Below, one piece after another: positions 1 through 8,893 of a stretch of DNA of 36,655 nt. Position 1 is the stretch's first letter, and each line of letters begins with the position of its first letter. Origin of the DNA: an uncultured bacterium. GTDB lineage: Bacteria > Pseudomonadota > Alphaproteobacteria > Rs-D84. A program made the position numbers and the translations under genes. Under the pieces are notes generated by a model that saw nothing but the letters and a program-made list of their open reading frames with translations, was not told the origin of the DNA and ran no database searches. The stretch lies in the NCBI GenBank assembly GCA_950096895.1, contig CATNBF010000011.1, forward strand, positions 1-36,655, read 5' to 3'.

Positions 1-48
1 GCCCGATACTGGTCGGACTCTTGCCGCGGTTATAGTCCGACAGGGCCA
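1..48. other. Inverted repeat at window edge, possible end of an RNA gene
   Basis: A perfect 8-bp inverted repeat (12-19 with 34-41, 14-nt loop) lies just left of the tRNA-Leu terminator. No protein is visible. It may be part of a structured RNA or regulatory hairpin belonging to a gene outside the window; too little is present to decide. Confidence 0.25.
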
Positions 49-51
49 AAT

Positions 52-80
52 AAAAAAAACCCCAAATGGGGGTTTATTAT
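52..80 (-). terminator. Intrinsic terminator of tRNA-Leu
   Basis: Read on the minus strand, a hairpin (arms 57-63 and 69-75, AAACCCC/GGGGTTT) is followed by a run of T directly downstream of the tRNA-Leu CCA end. Confidence 0.8.
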
Positions 81-83
81 TTA

Positions 84-168
84 TGGTGGCCCAGGTCGGA
101 CTCGAACCGACACTCCTTGCAGAACTTGATTTTGAGTCAAGCGCGTCTACCAATTCCGCCACGGGGCC
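84..168 (-). tRNA. tRNA-Leu(CAA)
   Basis: The minus strand folds as a class II tRNA. It has a 7-bp acceptor stem with one C-U mismatch, an anticodon stem CTTGA/TCAAG enclosing loop CTCAAAA (anticodon CAA, reading UUG), a long variable arm typical of leucine tRNAs, a T arm GTCGG/CCGAC with TTCGAGT, discriminator A, and an encoded CCA at 84-86. An intrinsic terminator follows. Confidence 0.96.
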
Positions 169-181
169 AAAACCATGGACT

Positions 182-556
182 TTATTTTGTCGTTGCCTTT
201 TTCGCTTCGACTTTTTTGACCAAACGTGCACTGCGTGCCGGCTTGTGTACTGGTTTTTTTACCGGGGCCGGGGCCTTGCCCTGTTTCTTTTCAATGGCGC
301 GTTTAATTGCCGCCATTTCGTCGGTCAAACGTGATACAGGTTTCGCCATAACATAGCCATCCAGACCGCCATGTTTGGTTAATGTACGCAAGCCCGCCGT
401 CGAAATACGCAACGAGAAATCACGTCCCAAAATATCACTGTGAAATTTTAACTTTTGCAGGTTCGGCAAGAACGTCCGTTTTGTATGACGTTCAGAGTGG
501 GAAACGTTCATCCCAACTTCTGTTTTCTTACCAGTAACTTTACATACACGTGGCAT
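182..556 (-). CDS. rpmB: 50S ribosomal protein L28
   Basis: L28 is a structural protein of the large ribosomal subunit. The protein begins MPRVCKVTGKK, the conserved L28 N-terminus, and carries the family core (TKRTFLPN, LRISTAGLRT). I chose the ATG at 556 over the upstream in-frame start at 607 because family homology begins there and an AAAGGA Shine-Dalgarno lies about 10 nt upstream. At 124 aa it is longer than the usual ~80-100 aa. The extra residues (~85-124) form a Lys/Ala/Pro-rich basic tail, probably RNA-binding. It is followed by tRNA-Leu on the same strand and preceded by its own promoter at 586-614. Confidence 0.96.
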   Translation of the reverse strand: MPRVCKVTGKKTEVGMNVSHSERHTKRTFLPNLQKLKFHSDILGRDFSLRISTAGLRTLTKHGGLDGYVMAKPVSRLTDEMAAIKRAIEKKQGKAPAPVKKPVHKPARSARLVKKVEAKKATTK

Positions 557-585
557 AATTATTAATCCTTTGATAACTGGGGCAT

Positions 586-614
586 AATTTATAATAAAAA
601 ACATCAAAAGTCAA
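586..614 (-). promoter_or_regulatory. Probable sigma-70 promoter of rpmB
   Basis: On the minus strand TTGACT (609-614) is followed after 17 nt by TAAATT (586-591); TATAAA in the same stretch is an alternative with a 15-nt spacer. The -35 sits in the loop of the upstream terminator hairpin. Confidence 0.55.
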
Positions 615-625
615 GCGATGTTTTT
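597..625 (-). terminator. Hairpin terminator between the DUF4301 gene and rpmB
   Basis: Perfect 9-bp arms AAAAACATC (597-605) and GATGTTTTT (617-625), with an 11-nt loop that contains the rpmB -35 box. In the minus direction the hairpin is followed by T-rich sequence, so it can end the DUF4301 transcript. Confidence 0.6.
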
Positions 626-634
626 ATATTTTAA

Positions 635-2098
635 TTATGCGTATTGATGGGCACCGGATAAAAGGTCACTGATCACCTTGACAGGCGAGAAGGTTGTACC
701 GGGAACTTCGACAAAAATCGTGTTCCAATGCGCCATTGCCCCGTTCCATAATCCGGGCCGTTCCATTGCGCGCAGCGGGCGGCCGTTCTGGGATTTTTCA
801 GAAATAAAGCCAGTTTTGGTGTCAACGAATTTCGTTAAATCAAATTTTTGGCCACGCCAATTACGCACGCCACAGATCAAATCGACCGGGTTAAAGTGCG
901 ATGATTGTTCCATAATGTGACGTTTGTTGGGGGCAATCTGGCTGGATTCGACAATTTGGGGCGATAGAACACCATTGCCGTTACGGACACGAAATGGGCC
1001 GCCGCCGGGTTCCCCAGTATTACGGACAACACCGCAAACACGAGTGGGCCGATTGAGTATTTGGTAGATATCATTGATATTATCAAAATTTGTCGGCATT
1101 GATATCCCCAATGTTTTTGTTATAAACGTTTTCATTTCCAATAGGGTATCGGCATTCACATTACCCGAATTCATTTGGGATAGATAGTTAAATATTTTTT
1201 CTTGGATCATGACCAGCATGCCGGCCAACGCCCGTTTATAATCGATGGTGTCCCTGCGCTTGGGTTCGGCACAGACATTATCGATATTCTTGATAAAGAT
1301 AATATCGGCATTGATTTGATTCAAGTTTTCAATTAATGCCCCATGGCCCGCCGGTCGGAACAGCAATGCGCCATTTTGATCGCGAAAGGGTTCGTTATCT
1401 GGTGTAACGGCGATGGTATCTGTTTGGGGCATTTGCTGGGACGTGGTGATATGATATGTGACGTTGAATCGCGCGGCATAGTTATTAACAATTTTGGCCA
1501 GCAATGCGTCAAATCCTGATTTATGTTCTGGCGAAAGGGTAAAGTGGATGTGCACCTGGTTATCATGTGATGTGGCGTATTGTGCACCTTCGGCCAGGTG
1601 TTCGCCCAGCGGGGTAACACCCCCATTGGGTGACGCGTGAAATTTTATAAATGCCTTGGGCATATGACCGTAATTTAATCCGTTTGGATTAATAATGGCG
1701 GACACAATATCACGCGATGTTGGGTTGTCGGGGATGAATGGTTTTAAGTCTGGATAAAAAGCCATGCGATCAATCTGATTAACAACCATATCCACAGTGG
1801 CGTTAGATGTTCCCGAATCCAAGAACGCATACAGGTCACGAAACATGCGTGTTGCCGCACCAGATGCCGGAACAAATTTCATAATTTTATGATTGCTGCG
1901 ATATTTATCATATAACGATATCCCTTGGGTACGGGTATGATCATCCATTTGAATAATGCCATCGCCAATAGTTAACGGGGTGACAATATCGGCATAGTCA
2001 AATCCGCGTTTGAAATCGCGCATTTGTTCATTGACCGTGTCCAGGCTTAAACCATGTTTTGCAATTTGTTGCAAATCTGTTGATGAAAATTTAGTCAT
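635..2098 (-). CDS. DUF4301 family protein
   Basis: The 487-aa protein matches my recollection of DUF4301. Its N-terminus is MTKFSSTDLQQIAKHGLSLD, and it continues with a conserved TPLTIGDGI stretch, then a glycine/Thr-Arg loop GAATRM that resembles the nucleotide-binding signature of sugar nucleotidyltransferases. C-terminal blocks HFNPVDLICGV and PLRAMERPGLWNG follow. A nucleotidyltransferase-like role is inferred; the reaction is unknown to me. The reading frame stays open to 2638, but that part is antisense to clpB. The ATG at 2098 has an AAAGGGG Shine-Dalgarno and starts the family homology. I know the family chiefly from Bacteroidetes, so its presence here may reflect transfer. It is divergent from clpB and convergent with nothing. 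Confidence 0.85.
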   Translation of the reverse strand: MTKFSSTDLQQIAKHGLSLDTVNEQMRDFKRGFDYADIVTPLTIGDGIIQMDDHTRTQGISLYDKYRSNHKIMKFVPASGAATRMFRDLYAFLDSGTSNATVDMVVNQIDRMAFYPDLKPFIPDNPTSRDIVSAIINPNGLNYGHMPKAFIKFHASPNGGVTPLGEHLAEGAQYATSHDNQVHIHFTLSPEHKSGFDALLAKIVNNYAARFNVTYHITTSQQMPQTDTIAVTPDNEPFRDQNGALLFRPAGHGALIENLNQINADIIFIKNIDNVCAEPKRRDTIDYKRALAGMLVMIQEKIFNYLSQMNSGNVNADTLLEMKTFITKTLGISMPTNFDNINDIYQILNRPTRVCGVVRNTGEPGGGPFRVRNGNGVLSPQIVESSQIAPNKRHIMEQSSHFNPVDLICGVRNWRGQKFDLTKFVDTKTGFISEKSQNGRPLRAMERPGLWNGAMAHWNTIFVEVPGTTFSPVKVISDLLSGAHQYA

Positions 2099-2180
2099 GA
2101 TCACATCCCCTTTGCTTTTATTTACGATAGTACACAAACGGATATGATGCAATAAATTTGATGGCTTTGATTCCTGTGTC

Positions 2181-2208
2181 TTGACGCGGGGTGAAATGGT
2201 ACTATATA
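2181..2208 (+). promoter_or_regulatory. Probable sigma-70 promoter of clpB
   Basis: TTGACG (2181-2186), 16-nt spacer, TATATA (2203-2208), 28 nt before the clpB ATG. It does not look like a heat-shock sigma-32 promoter. Confidence 0.6.
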
Positions 2209-2236
2209 AAGGGTAAAATAACAAAGGTGATTGATT

Positions 2237-4294
2237 ATGAATCCAGAAGAAATGCAAGAAACGCCGCAGCAAGCCATCGAAAAATATACGACCGATTTCA
2301 CCAAATTGGCCGCCGATGGTAAACTGGATCCGGTGATTGGGCGCGATGAAGAAATCCGCCGCACGATTCAGGTACTGTCCCGGCGTACGAAAAACAATCC
2401 TGTGTTGATCGGTAATCCGGGTGTTGGGAAAACCGCCATTGTCGAAGGCTTGGCGTCGCGTATCATCGCAGGTGATGTCCCAGAAAATTTGTTGAATAAA
2501 AAACTGTTGTCGTTGGATATGGGTGCCTTGATGGCAGGTGCGATGTTCCGCGGTCAATTCGAAGGACGCCTGAAGGCGATCTTGAAAGCGGTCAAAGATT
2601 CTGATGGCCAGATTATTTTGTTTATTGATGAATTGCATACATTGGTCGGGGCCGGCAAGGGCGAAGGATCGATGGATGCCGGTAACCTGTTAAAACCGAT
2701 GTTGGCCCGTGGGGAATTACACTGTTTGGGGGCGACAACGTTGGATGAATACCGTCAATATATTGAAAAAGATCCTGCATTGGCTCGCCGGTTTCAACCG
2801 GTTTATGTTGATGAACCAACTGTGGATGACACGATTTCGATTATGCGGGGCCTAAAAGAAAAATACGAAGGCCATCATGGGGTGCGTATTGCGGATAGTG
2901 CGCTGGTGTCTGCGGTAAAATTATCTAATCGATACATTACCGACAGATTTTTGCCAGACAAGGCAATTGACTTGATTGACGAAGCCGCCGCCCGTGTCCG
3001 GATAGAGGTGGCGTCCAAGCCAGAAAAACTGGACGAGATTGATCGGCACTTGATGCAATTAAAGATTGAACAACAGGCGTTGAAAAAGGAAAAGGATGAA
3101 GAATCGAAAAAACGTCTGAAAGATCTGGAAAAGATTATCAAAGAAACCGAAGACCAATCGCGCGAGATGACCGCCCAATGGCGTGCAGAACAAGAAAAGA
3201 TGCGGGGGCTGTCTGATGCAATGGCGGCACTGGATGCGGCCAAGGCCGAAGTGGCGACCGCCATGCGCAACGGGGATTATGAAAAAGCATCGGCCTTGCA
3301 ATACGGCAAGATTCCAGAATTAGAAGAAAATATTAAAAAAATGAACGCAGATGCGCGTGAATATAAAACGGTGTTGCCAGAACATATTGCAGCCGTGGTC
3401 AGCAAGTGGACCGGCGTACCGGCCGACAAATTGACCGGTGAAGAGCAGGCAAAACTGATGAACATCGAAGACCAACTGCGTAACCGCGTCGTTGGCCAAG
3501 ATTTGGCGTTGGGTGTTATTGCGCGTGCCATCCGGCGCAGTCGCGCGGGTCTGTCCGATCCACATCGGCCGGCAGGCAGCTTTATGTTCCTGGGGCCGAC
3601 GGGTGTTGGAAAAACCGAAGTGGCCAAGGCACTGGCCGAATATTTATTTAATGATGATACGGCCATGACCCGCATTGACATGAGTGAATATATGGAACCG
3701 CATTCGGTGTCCCGTCTGATCGGCAGTCCCCCGGGGTATGTTGGTTATGAACAAGGCGGTGTCTTGACCGAAAGTGTGCGTCGTCGCCCGTACCAGGTTT
3801 TATTGTTTGATGAAATCGAAAAGGCCAACCCAGATGTCTTTAACGTGTTCTTGCAAATTTTGGACGACGGGCGTTTGACCGATGGCCAAGGGCATGTGGT
3901 AAACTTTACCAATACGATTATCATCATGACCAGTAATTTGCCCGACATGGCAGCGGTTAAAAAGCATTTCCGTCCGGAATTCATTAACCGAATTGATGAT
4001 ATCGTATTCTTTAACCCGTTGGGAATGGAAGTGATGGCAGACATCGTTCGGATTCAGTTGCGGGGGCTGGAAAAACGTTTGGCCGAACGGCGCATTACGC
4101 TGGACATTTCGGACAAGGCGATTAAATGGTTGGGTGAACACGGGTACGATCCGGCGTTCGGGGCCCGGCCGTTAAAGCGACTGATTACATCCACGGTCGA
4201 AGATAAAATTGCAGATATGATTTTATCGGGTGCCGTCGGCGAAGGGTCAACCATCCATATCGATGTGAAAAACAAAGACTTGGTTGTGAAATAA
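2237..4294 (+). CDS. clpB: ClpB-type disaggregase lacking the N-terminal domain
   Basis: An AAA+ chaperone that threads aggregated proteins through a hexameric ring with DnaK. NBD1 carries Walker A GNPGVGKT (~59-66) and Walker B ILFIDE (~128). A long coiled-coil middle domain (~257-375, with [10 protein letters not shown]) identifies ClpB rather than ClpA. NBD2 has Walker A GPTGVGKT (~454), Walker B VLLFDE (~522) and sensor RPEFINRID. At 685 aa it lacks the ~145-160-residue N-domain of full-length ClpB (~857 aa). It starts at the linker before NBD1, like the short ClpB isoform made in E. coli by internal initiation. No N-domain coding sequence lies upstream, since the divergent DUF4301 gene is there. 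A loop between MTSNL and HFRPEF in NBD2 is about 20 residues shorter than usual. ATG 2237 is preferred over TTG 2231 because AAGGTGA lies 6 nt upstream. Confidence 0.93.
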   Translation: MNPEEMQETPQQAIEKYTTDFTKLAADGKLDPVIGRDEEIRRTIQVLSRRTKNNPVLIGNPGVGKTAIVEGLASRIIAGDVPENLLNKKLLSLDMGALMAGAMFRGQFEGRLKAILKAVKDSDGQIILFIDELHTLVGAGKGEGSMDAGNLLKPMLARGELHCLGATTLDEYRQYIEKDPALARRFQPVYVDEPTVDDTISIMRGLKEKYEGHHGVRIADSALVSAVKLSNRYITDRFLPDKAIDLIDEAAARVRIEVASKPEKLDEIDRHLMQLKIEQQALKKEKDEESKKRLKDLEKIIKETEDQSREMTAQWRAEQEKMRGLSDAMAALDAAKAEVATAMRNGDYEKASALQYGKIPELEENIKKMNADAREYKTVLPEHIAAVVSKWTGVPADKLTGEEQAKLMNIEDQLRNRVVGQDLALGVIARAIRRSRAGLSDPHRPAGSFMFLGPTGVGKTEVAKALAEYLFNDDTAMTRIDMSEYMEPHSVSRLIGSPPGYVGYEQGGVLTESVRRRPYQVLLFDEIEKANPDVFNVFLQILDDGRLTDGQGHVVNFTNTIIIMTSNLPDMAAVKKHFRPEFINRIDDIVFFNPLGMEVMADIVRIQLRGLEKRLAERRITLDISDKAIKWLGEHGYDPAFGARPLKRLITSTVEDKIADMILSGAVGEGSTIHIDVKNKDLVVK

Positions 4295-4308
4295 TTGTTG
4301 ATCACAAG

Positions 4309-4333
4309 AAAAACGGGGCATTGCCCCGTTTTT
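4309..4333. terminator. Bidirectional terminator between clpB and the repeat-protein gene
   Basis: Perfect 11-bp hairpin, AAAAACGGGGC (4309-4319), loop ATT, GCCCCGTTTTT (4323-4333). It has A/T tracts on both sides and serves the convergent genes, overlapping the stop codon of the minus-strand gene. Confidence 0.9.
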
Positions 4334-6206
4334 ATTTTTCCATCTGGTATTGCGTGTTGGCGATATCAAAGATGCGCCCCCGGGCCAAGGCATGCACCTT
4401 GGATGAATTAAGTAGGATTGATGAACGATTGCTTAGCATTAGGCGTAAATTATCCGTATTTTCCATAACATCACAGATATAGGTGTGCGTTTGTGAATAC
4501 ATCATTGGGCGACCAAATGTGCGGGCCCGCAGATCTGGATCATAAATTTGCCACAGGGGACGGGTGGGTAGTTTAGAATCCGTGGTTACAATACCATACA
4601 CCCCCAGGATTGTTCCATCCATAAATGTCGCGATCCGGGTATTAAGATGATTTTTCAATATCAGGTTGCCATTAACAAACACATCGTTATAGGTTCCGTC
4701 TAGTGTCATCTTGACCTGCTTGACTGTTACAGACAAGACATGTGTTTTGGTTGTTTGGTCGGAAACTTTTTGCGGCACCGCATTTTTATCGTCTGATTTG
4801 ATGGGCGATGATTTATCCGGGACAATGTTTGTTATTTGGGGCACCGTTGATGCCGCCGGCATATCCGGCACAACCCGGATAGAACGTGGTGTTTGCGTTT
4901 TATCTTCGGGTGTAAATATAAATGGTTCCTGGGGGATGATGGTGCCATCGTGGGTGATGACGACCGTTTCACGAATGGATTTGGCCGCGTTTATCGTTTG
5001 TAATCCCGCGGGGACATTTATTATTTGAATTGCATTGGTCCCCAGTGCCAGATGCCATGTATATTTATCAGAATTAAATGAGTCACAAAATAATTCATGG
5101 CTGACCGGGTTATATTTAATTTCAGACATCCAACGGGGTAAGCCTTTGGGTACGTTACCAGATTTACAATTAATAATTAAAAAGCGGGGGTTGCCAATTT
5201 CGGGGACTTTGCGAATAATGGCAATATTTGATCGTTGGTCAAACAGGGCCAATTCAAACGGTTCGATTGCCCCATATGCGATGTTTTTTCTTTGCCCTGA
5301 TGCATATTTGAAAAACAACGAATATGTGCCGTTCGCCTTATCAATTCTGAATAACGGTAATGATCGGCTAGCGGCGTCCGGTTTTGAATTTTCTGGCGCA
5401 GCCGGTGTGGGGCTATTCGCCATGGTTTCATCTGGTTCGGATTGGACAAGGTTATATTTTCCAACAAAACAATCCCGGGTGGCATCATAGCCGGGAAAGC
5501 GTTCTGCCAACACCACGCGCAGATTATCGGGAATAACACCGGAATGCTTTTTCTGGAACGCATATGTTGAACGCAGCGTCGAATCAGTCATCTTTTGATA
5601 ATGTTCTATGGTTTTGGGTTTGCGAAAGACATCTGCCTTGGGATCATAGCCGGGAAAGCGTTCTGCCAACACCACGCGCAGATTATCGGGAATAACACCG
5701 GAATGCTTTTTCTGGAACGCATATGTTGAACGCAGCGTCGAATTATTCATCTTTCGATATTGTTCTATGGTTTTGGGTTTGTTGAAAACATCTGCCTTGG
5801 GATCATAGCCGGGAAACCGTTCCGCCAAGACCACGCGCATATTTTCTGGAATGCGATGATATTGGTTTTTACAATATGAATATGCCATACGCAGAGCCAT
5901 GTCCGATTTTTGCCGATATTCATCAATTGTGACCGTTCCATATTTGCGGTGTGATATCTTTGGTTTTGGGGTATTGGTTTCCGATGTATCTGGATGATGA
6001 TCGGTTGATGCAACGGTCTGGTGATCGGGTGCGGGTGTTGATTGTGTGGCCATACGCCGGGCCAATGCGTTCGATATAATCGTCATCAATTGTGGTGCGA
6101 TTTGAATTAAATCATCCCACAGTTTTGGATCATGCAAGATATCTGTAATCAGGGATATTAATTCTGGACGTGTGAAATTAAAATCTGGATTTGGTTTGTT
6201 GGACAT
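4332..6206 (-). CDS. Repeat protein A: three 53-residue tandem repeats, unknown function
   Basis: I do not recognise this 624-aa protein. Residues ~1-55 form a helical N-terminus, and ~56-90 are Thr/Pro/His-rich linker. Three near-identical repeats of 53 residues (~94-143, 147-196, 200-249) each contain RVVLAERFPGYDP. A beta-rich region (~280-420) follows, then a Pro/Thr linker and a C-terminal domain (~490-624) with YNDVFVNGNLIL and a MEK ending. There is no signal peptide or membrane segment. A paralogue at 26424-27872 has the same three modules in a different order. Start ATG 6206 has AAAGGG upstream. It ends on the terminator shared with clpB. The repeats look like protein- or nucleic-acid-binding units, but that is a guess. 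Confidence 0.8.
   Translation of the reverse strand: MSNKPNPDFNFTRPELISLITDILHDPKLWDDLIQIAPQLMTIISNALARRMATQSTPAPDHQTVASTDHHPDTSETNTPKPKISHRKYGTVTIDEYRQKSDMALRMAYSYCKNQYHRIPENMRVVLAERFPGYDPKADVFNKPKTIEQYRKMNNSTLRSTYAFQKKHSGVIPDNLRVVLAERFPGYDPKADVFRKPKTIEHYQKMTDSTLRSTYAFQKKHSGVIPDNLRVVLAERFPGYDATRDCFVGKYNLVQSEPDETMANSPTPAAPENSKPDAASRSLPLFRIDKANGTYSLFFKYASGQRKNIAYGAIEPFELALFDQRSNIAIIRKVPEIGNPRFLIINCKSGNVPKGLPRWMSEIKYNPVSHELFCDSFNSDKYTWHLALGTNAIQIINVPAGLQTINAAKSIRETVVITHDGTIIPQEPFIFTPEDKTQTPRSIRVVPDMPAASTVPQITNIVPDKSSPIKSDDKNAVPQKVSDQTTKTHVLSVTVKQVKMTLDGTYNDVFVNGNLILKNHLNTRIATFMDGTILGVYGIVTTDSKLPTRPLWQIYDPDLRARTFGRPMMYSQTHTYICDVMENTDNLRLMLSNRSSILLNSSKVHALARGRIFDIANTQYQMEK
5484..5960 (-). repeat. 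159-bp in-frame tandem DNA repeat
   Basis: ATCATAGCCGGGAAA-type units begin at 5484, 5643 and 5802, a period of 159 bp (53 codons). The first two copies are almost identical at DNA level across ~100 bp; the third has diverged. This indicates recent duplication within repeat protein A and potential for copy-number change. Confidence 0.85.
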
Positions 6207-6308
6207 CTATCAACCCTTTGATGTTATTTAAGCAAAGGATTAAATAAATTTTGATAAAAATCAACAAGTTCTGGTGTTTGGCTGGATTGATCGCCCATAA
6301 ACCAGATT

Positions 6309-8681
6309 TTAATTTGACGCCTTGGCGCAATAGGATTTGTTTATCTGGGTCTGGATCCATGTAATATTATAATCGTCCGCAGAAGATAGTTTTTTGCATT
6401 CCGTGAAATTGGACGCGCCCTTGCAAGAATTTATGGCCGCGGTACAGTCACTTTCCTTGGTTAAGGTTTTTGTGCGCAGGCATTGATCCATTGTCGCATA
6501 ACATATTGATTTTAGGGAATTATTTACTCCCCCTACGCTCGGGTTGCAAACGATGCCGGTGGCGGCCTTGATTATGGCGTTATCGTCACCGGTGATATTG
6601 CTTACACTTTTACAAGATTTGATAATATTGCTGCATGCATTGGCGGCCAACGTGCAATTATCGGCCCGGATGTTATTTTTGTTCAAGCATGATTGCACAT
6701 CCGTCATACATTTTTCGGCATGATCGGATAAAACTTCGTCCTGGGCGGCCTTGATAATCGCCAGTGTGCGTTGCAGATAATCTGATACAACCGCGTTATT
6801 TGTGGCATATACGCGATTATTAATGGTGCCCCCGGTATAGGTGTATTCTTGACACTTGTTCAGCACGTACATACACATACCATGTGTTTTATTATCTGTT
6901 TGATAGCCAATTTTGTTCAACAAAAATGTCGCAATATCGTTTGAATGTGTGGTTGTCGGCTGATAGCTTTTCAGGGTATTAGAGACATATTTGCTGATTG
7001 ATCCGTCGTCTGTCCATGGGGAGTTCGAAGAACTACCAGGTGACCAAACAGTAGTGTATAAACCCTTTGACGTGTCGCCGGCAGAGCCAGGTTCGCTGCC
7101 GATAATCAGGCTGCCGTTGACGATGTATTTACCACTGGGGTCCAGACAGCCCTGGTAATCTGTGCCGCAAACGAATTCGTCTTGCATACATTTATCCAGT
7201 TCTGTGACGCATTCTTTGAACGTGTATTCATTCTTTTGACGGGCCACCAACAGACGCGCCTGTTTCAATACATTTTCGGCGTTGTTTAGGGTGGCGGTCA
7301 TTTGACTATTTGCTTCGTTCAAGCTGCGTTCATAGGCGATACATTGTTTATCAATTTCCAGATCGTATGAATTCGTTACGATGGTGGCATTGACGCCTTG
7401 GGCGACGCAGCTGTTTAATACACTGGTCTTGCATCGGGCCGCGGCGGTTTTATATAACGCGTCGCCCCGTTGATTATTGATAGATGTGTTTGTTGTTGTG
7501 CCCAACAAGCTGCCCAGGTCAAAGCCCGTGCTGTCGATTGAAAAGTTCATCAGCCCACTGATATCCAGGCCCATATTGTTGCCACTGGATGTTGTTGTGG
7601 TGGTGGTATTCGCACTAAGGATTAGATCCCGAATCTCGTCTAAATTGCTTTTGATATTCGATGTGTCCGTGGTGCCGGCCATTTTTAATTCCGCCTCTGT
7701 CTGGGTGAACAAGGTGGTTATTTCGTCGGCACTTAACCCGATATAGCGGATATCTTGGGCGATTTTTTGCAATTCTGAATTGGCGGTGCGCAAATTCGTT
7801 TCCATCTGCTCGTAATTTTTCAGATTAGAGCTGCAGCTGCACCGGCCTTGGTTTTCGTCCAATACGTTACAATAATTATCCATACATGCCGCATATTGGG
7901 CCTTGCAATATTCGGTCAATTCCAACATCGATTCCATTTCAGATGTTGTGGTGGGGCCGGTGTCTTCACTGCTGGTCCCGGATACGAATGGTGACGATAC
8001 AGATGTTGCGGTCGGAATGCGCGATGCGACGCCGGTGCCACTGCCACGTACACTGACCCGGCCGGTATATATTGGGGTGTTAACAGTGTCTGTTTGGGTT
8101 AGGGCCGTGGTGGTTGCGGCGCGCGCCGTTACCACCGATCCAGTTTTTGATGCCGCGCGGGCAACACTGGGGGTCGATGGCGTGGTTGATGTCGTGGCGG
8201 CGCGCGATGTGACCGTGTTGACCACCGGGCGTGCCACCGCCGTACGTGCCGCGGTCCCACGCGTTGTTGTTGTGCGTGTGCCGGTCGATGTTGACGATTG
8301 GGTTGATCCAACCGCCCGTGATGCGCCACCTGTTGCCCCAGGTCGTGTGGCCGTTGGCCGTGAAACAGTTGTTCGATTTTGTACCCCGGTGGCGCGTGTG
8401 CCACGTGTGGTCACAGTGGTTGATGCAGCCGGGCTGACCCGGGATGCGGTTCGATTTGATGTCCCACGTGGTGAAACCGGTGTGGTTGGCACCGCAGGCA
8501 CAGACCGCGTCGCCGGTGTTTCCGGGGTTGAATCTTGGGTATCTTCATCGTCAGAGATTACGTCAGAATCATCAATATAGTCGTCGGTGTATTCCAGATC
8601 ATCGCCATAGAAGATGGGTGCCACCTCTGCAAATGCGGGCAAAACCAGTAATCCGGCAAGTACGGCGATCAATCGTTTCAT
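6309..8681 (-). CDS. Large secreted cysteine-rich protein, unknown function
   Basis: Residues 1-19 (MKRLIAVLAGLLVLPAFA) form a clear Sec signal peptide, so the ATG at 8681 is preferred over the open frame up to 8729. An acidic stretch (~20-50) follows, then ~200 residues of Thr/Ser/Ala/Val/Arg low complexity. The rest is a helical, cysteine-rich region with repeated C-x3-C pairs (CKAQYAACMDNYC, CVTELDKCMQDEFVC, EKCMTDVQSCL, CYATMDQCL). The 790-aa product is probably periplasmic or surface exposed with many disulfides. No known domain is recognised. Its own small upstream region is divergent from the phospholipase-D gene. The low-complexity part is visibly G/C-richer than its surroundings because of Ala/Arg/Thr codons. 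Confidence 0.85.
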   Translation of the reverse strand: MKRLIAVLAGLLVLPAFAEVAPIFYGDDLEYTDDYIDDSDVISDDEDTQDSTPETPATRSVPAVPTTPVSPRGTSNRTASRVSPAASTTVTTRGTRATGVQNRTTVSRPTATRPGATGGASRAVGSTQSSTSTGTRTTTTRGTAARTAVARPVVNTVTSRAATTSTTPSTPSVARAASKTGSVVTARAATTTALTQTDTVNTPIYTGRVSVRGSGTGVASRIPTATSVSSPFVSGTSSEDTGPTTTSEMESMLELTEYCKAQYAACMDNYCNVLDENQGRCSCSSNLKNYEQMETNLRTANSELQKIAQDIRYIGLSADEITTLFTQTEAELKMAGTTDTSNIKSNLDEIRDLILSANTTTTTTSSGNNMGLDISGLMNFSIDSTGFDLGSLLGTTTNTSINNQRGDALYKTAAARCKTSVLNSCVAQGVNATIVTNSYDLEIDKQCIAYERSLNEANSQMTATLNNAENVLKQARLLVARQKNEYTFKECVTELDKCMQDEFVCGTDYQGCLDPSGKYIVNGSLIIGSEPGSAGDTSKGLYTTVWSPGSSSNSPWTDDGSISKYVSNTLKSYQPTTTHSNDIATFLLNKIGYQTDNKTHGMCMYVLNKCQEYTYTGGTINNRVYATNNAVVSDYLQRTLAIIKAAQDEVLSDHAEKCMTDVQSCLNKNNIRADNCTLAANACSNIIKSCKSVSNITGDDNAIIKAATGIVCNPSVGGVNNSLKSICYATMDQCLRTKTLTKESDCTAAINSCKGASNFTECKKLSSADDYNITWIQTQINKSYCAKASN

Positions 8682-8821
8682 GGTTGAAATAACTCTTTCC
8701 TTTCGGTTGATTTTATCATATCTGACCATCTAAAACAAACGAAAAATGACACGAGAGTTAAAATCGTTTTTGTAAAGATCGGATTAAAATCATAATTATT
8801 TTATTTTTTAATGTTTTTTGC

Positions 8822-8851
8822 TTGTTGTTGGTGATAGATATATACTATAAT
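8822..8851 (+). promoter_or_regulatory. Probable promoter of the phospholipase-D gene
   Basis: TTGTTG (8822-8827), 18-nt spacer, consensus TATAAT (8846-8851), 42 nt before the ATG at 8894. The 211-bp divergent intergenic region 8682-8893 otherwise holds only A/T-rich sequence. Confidence 0.6.
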
Positions 8852-8893
8852 GTTGCGATGATTTGGCAAAAGATGGGAAAACGATAGGAAAAA

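Noticed and set aside
2099..2638. 180-residue N-terminal extension of the DUF4301 protein
   Set aside because: It is antisense to clpB and its own regulatory region, and the family homology with a good ribosome site starts at 2098.
2237..4294. Assignment as ClpA
   Set aside because: The coiled-coil middle domain and [10 protein letters not shown] are ClpB features; ClpA lacks that domain.
5484..5960. Possible CRISPR array because of regular repeats
   Set aside because: The 159-bp unit is coding, in frame, with no short repeat/spacer alternation and no cas genes.
7903..8580. 225-codon open frame on the plus strand
   Set aside because: It is antisense to the Thr/Ala/Arg low-complexity part of the secreted protein; its Val/Asp/Arg-rich translation is a shadow.
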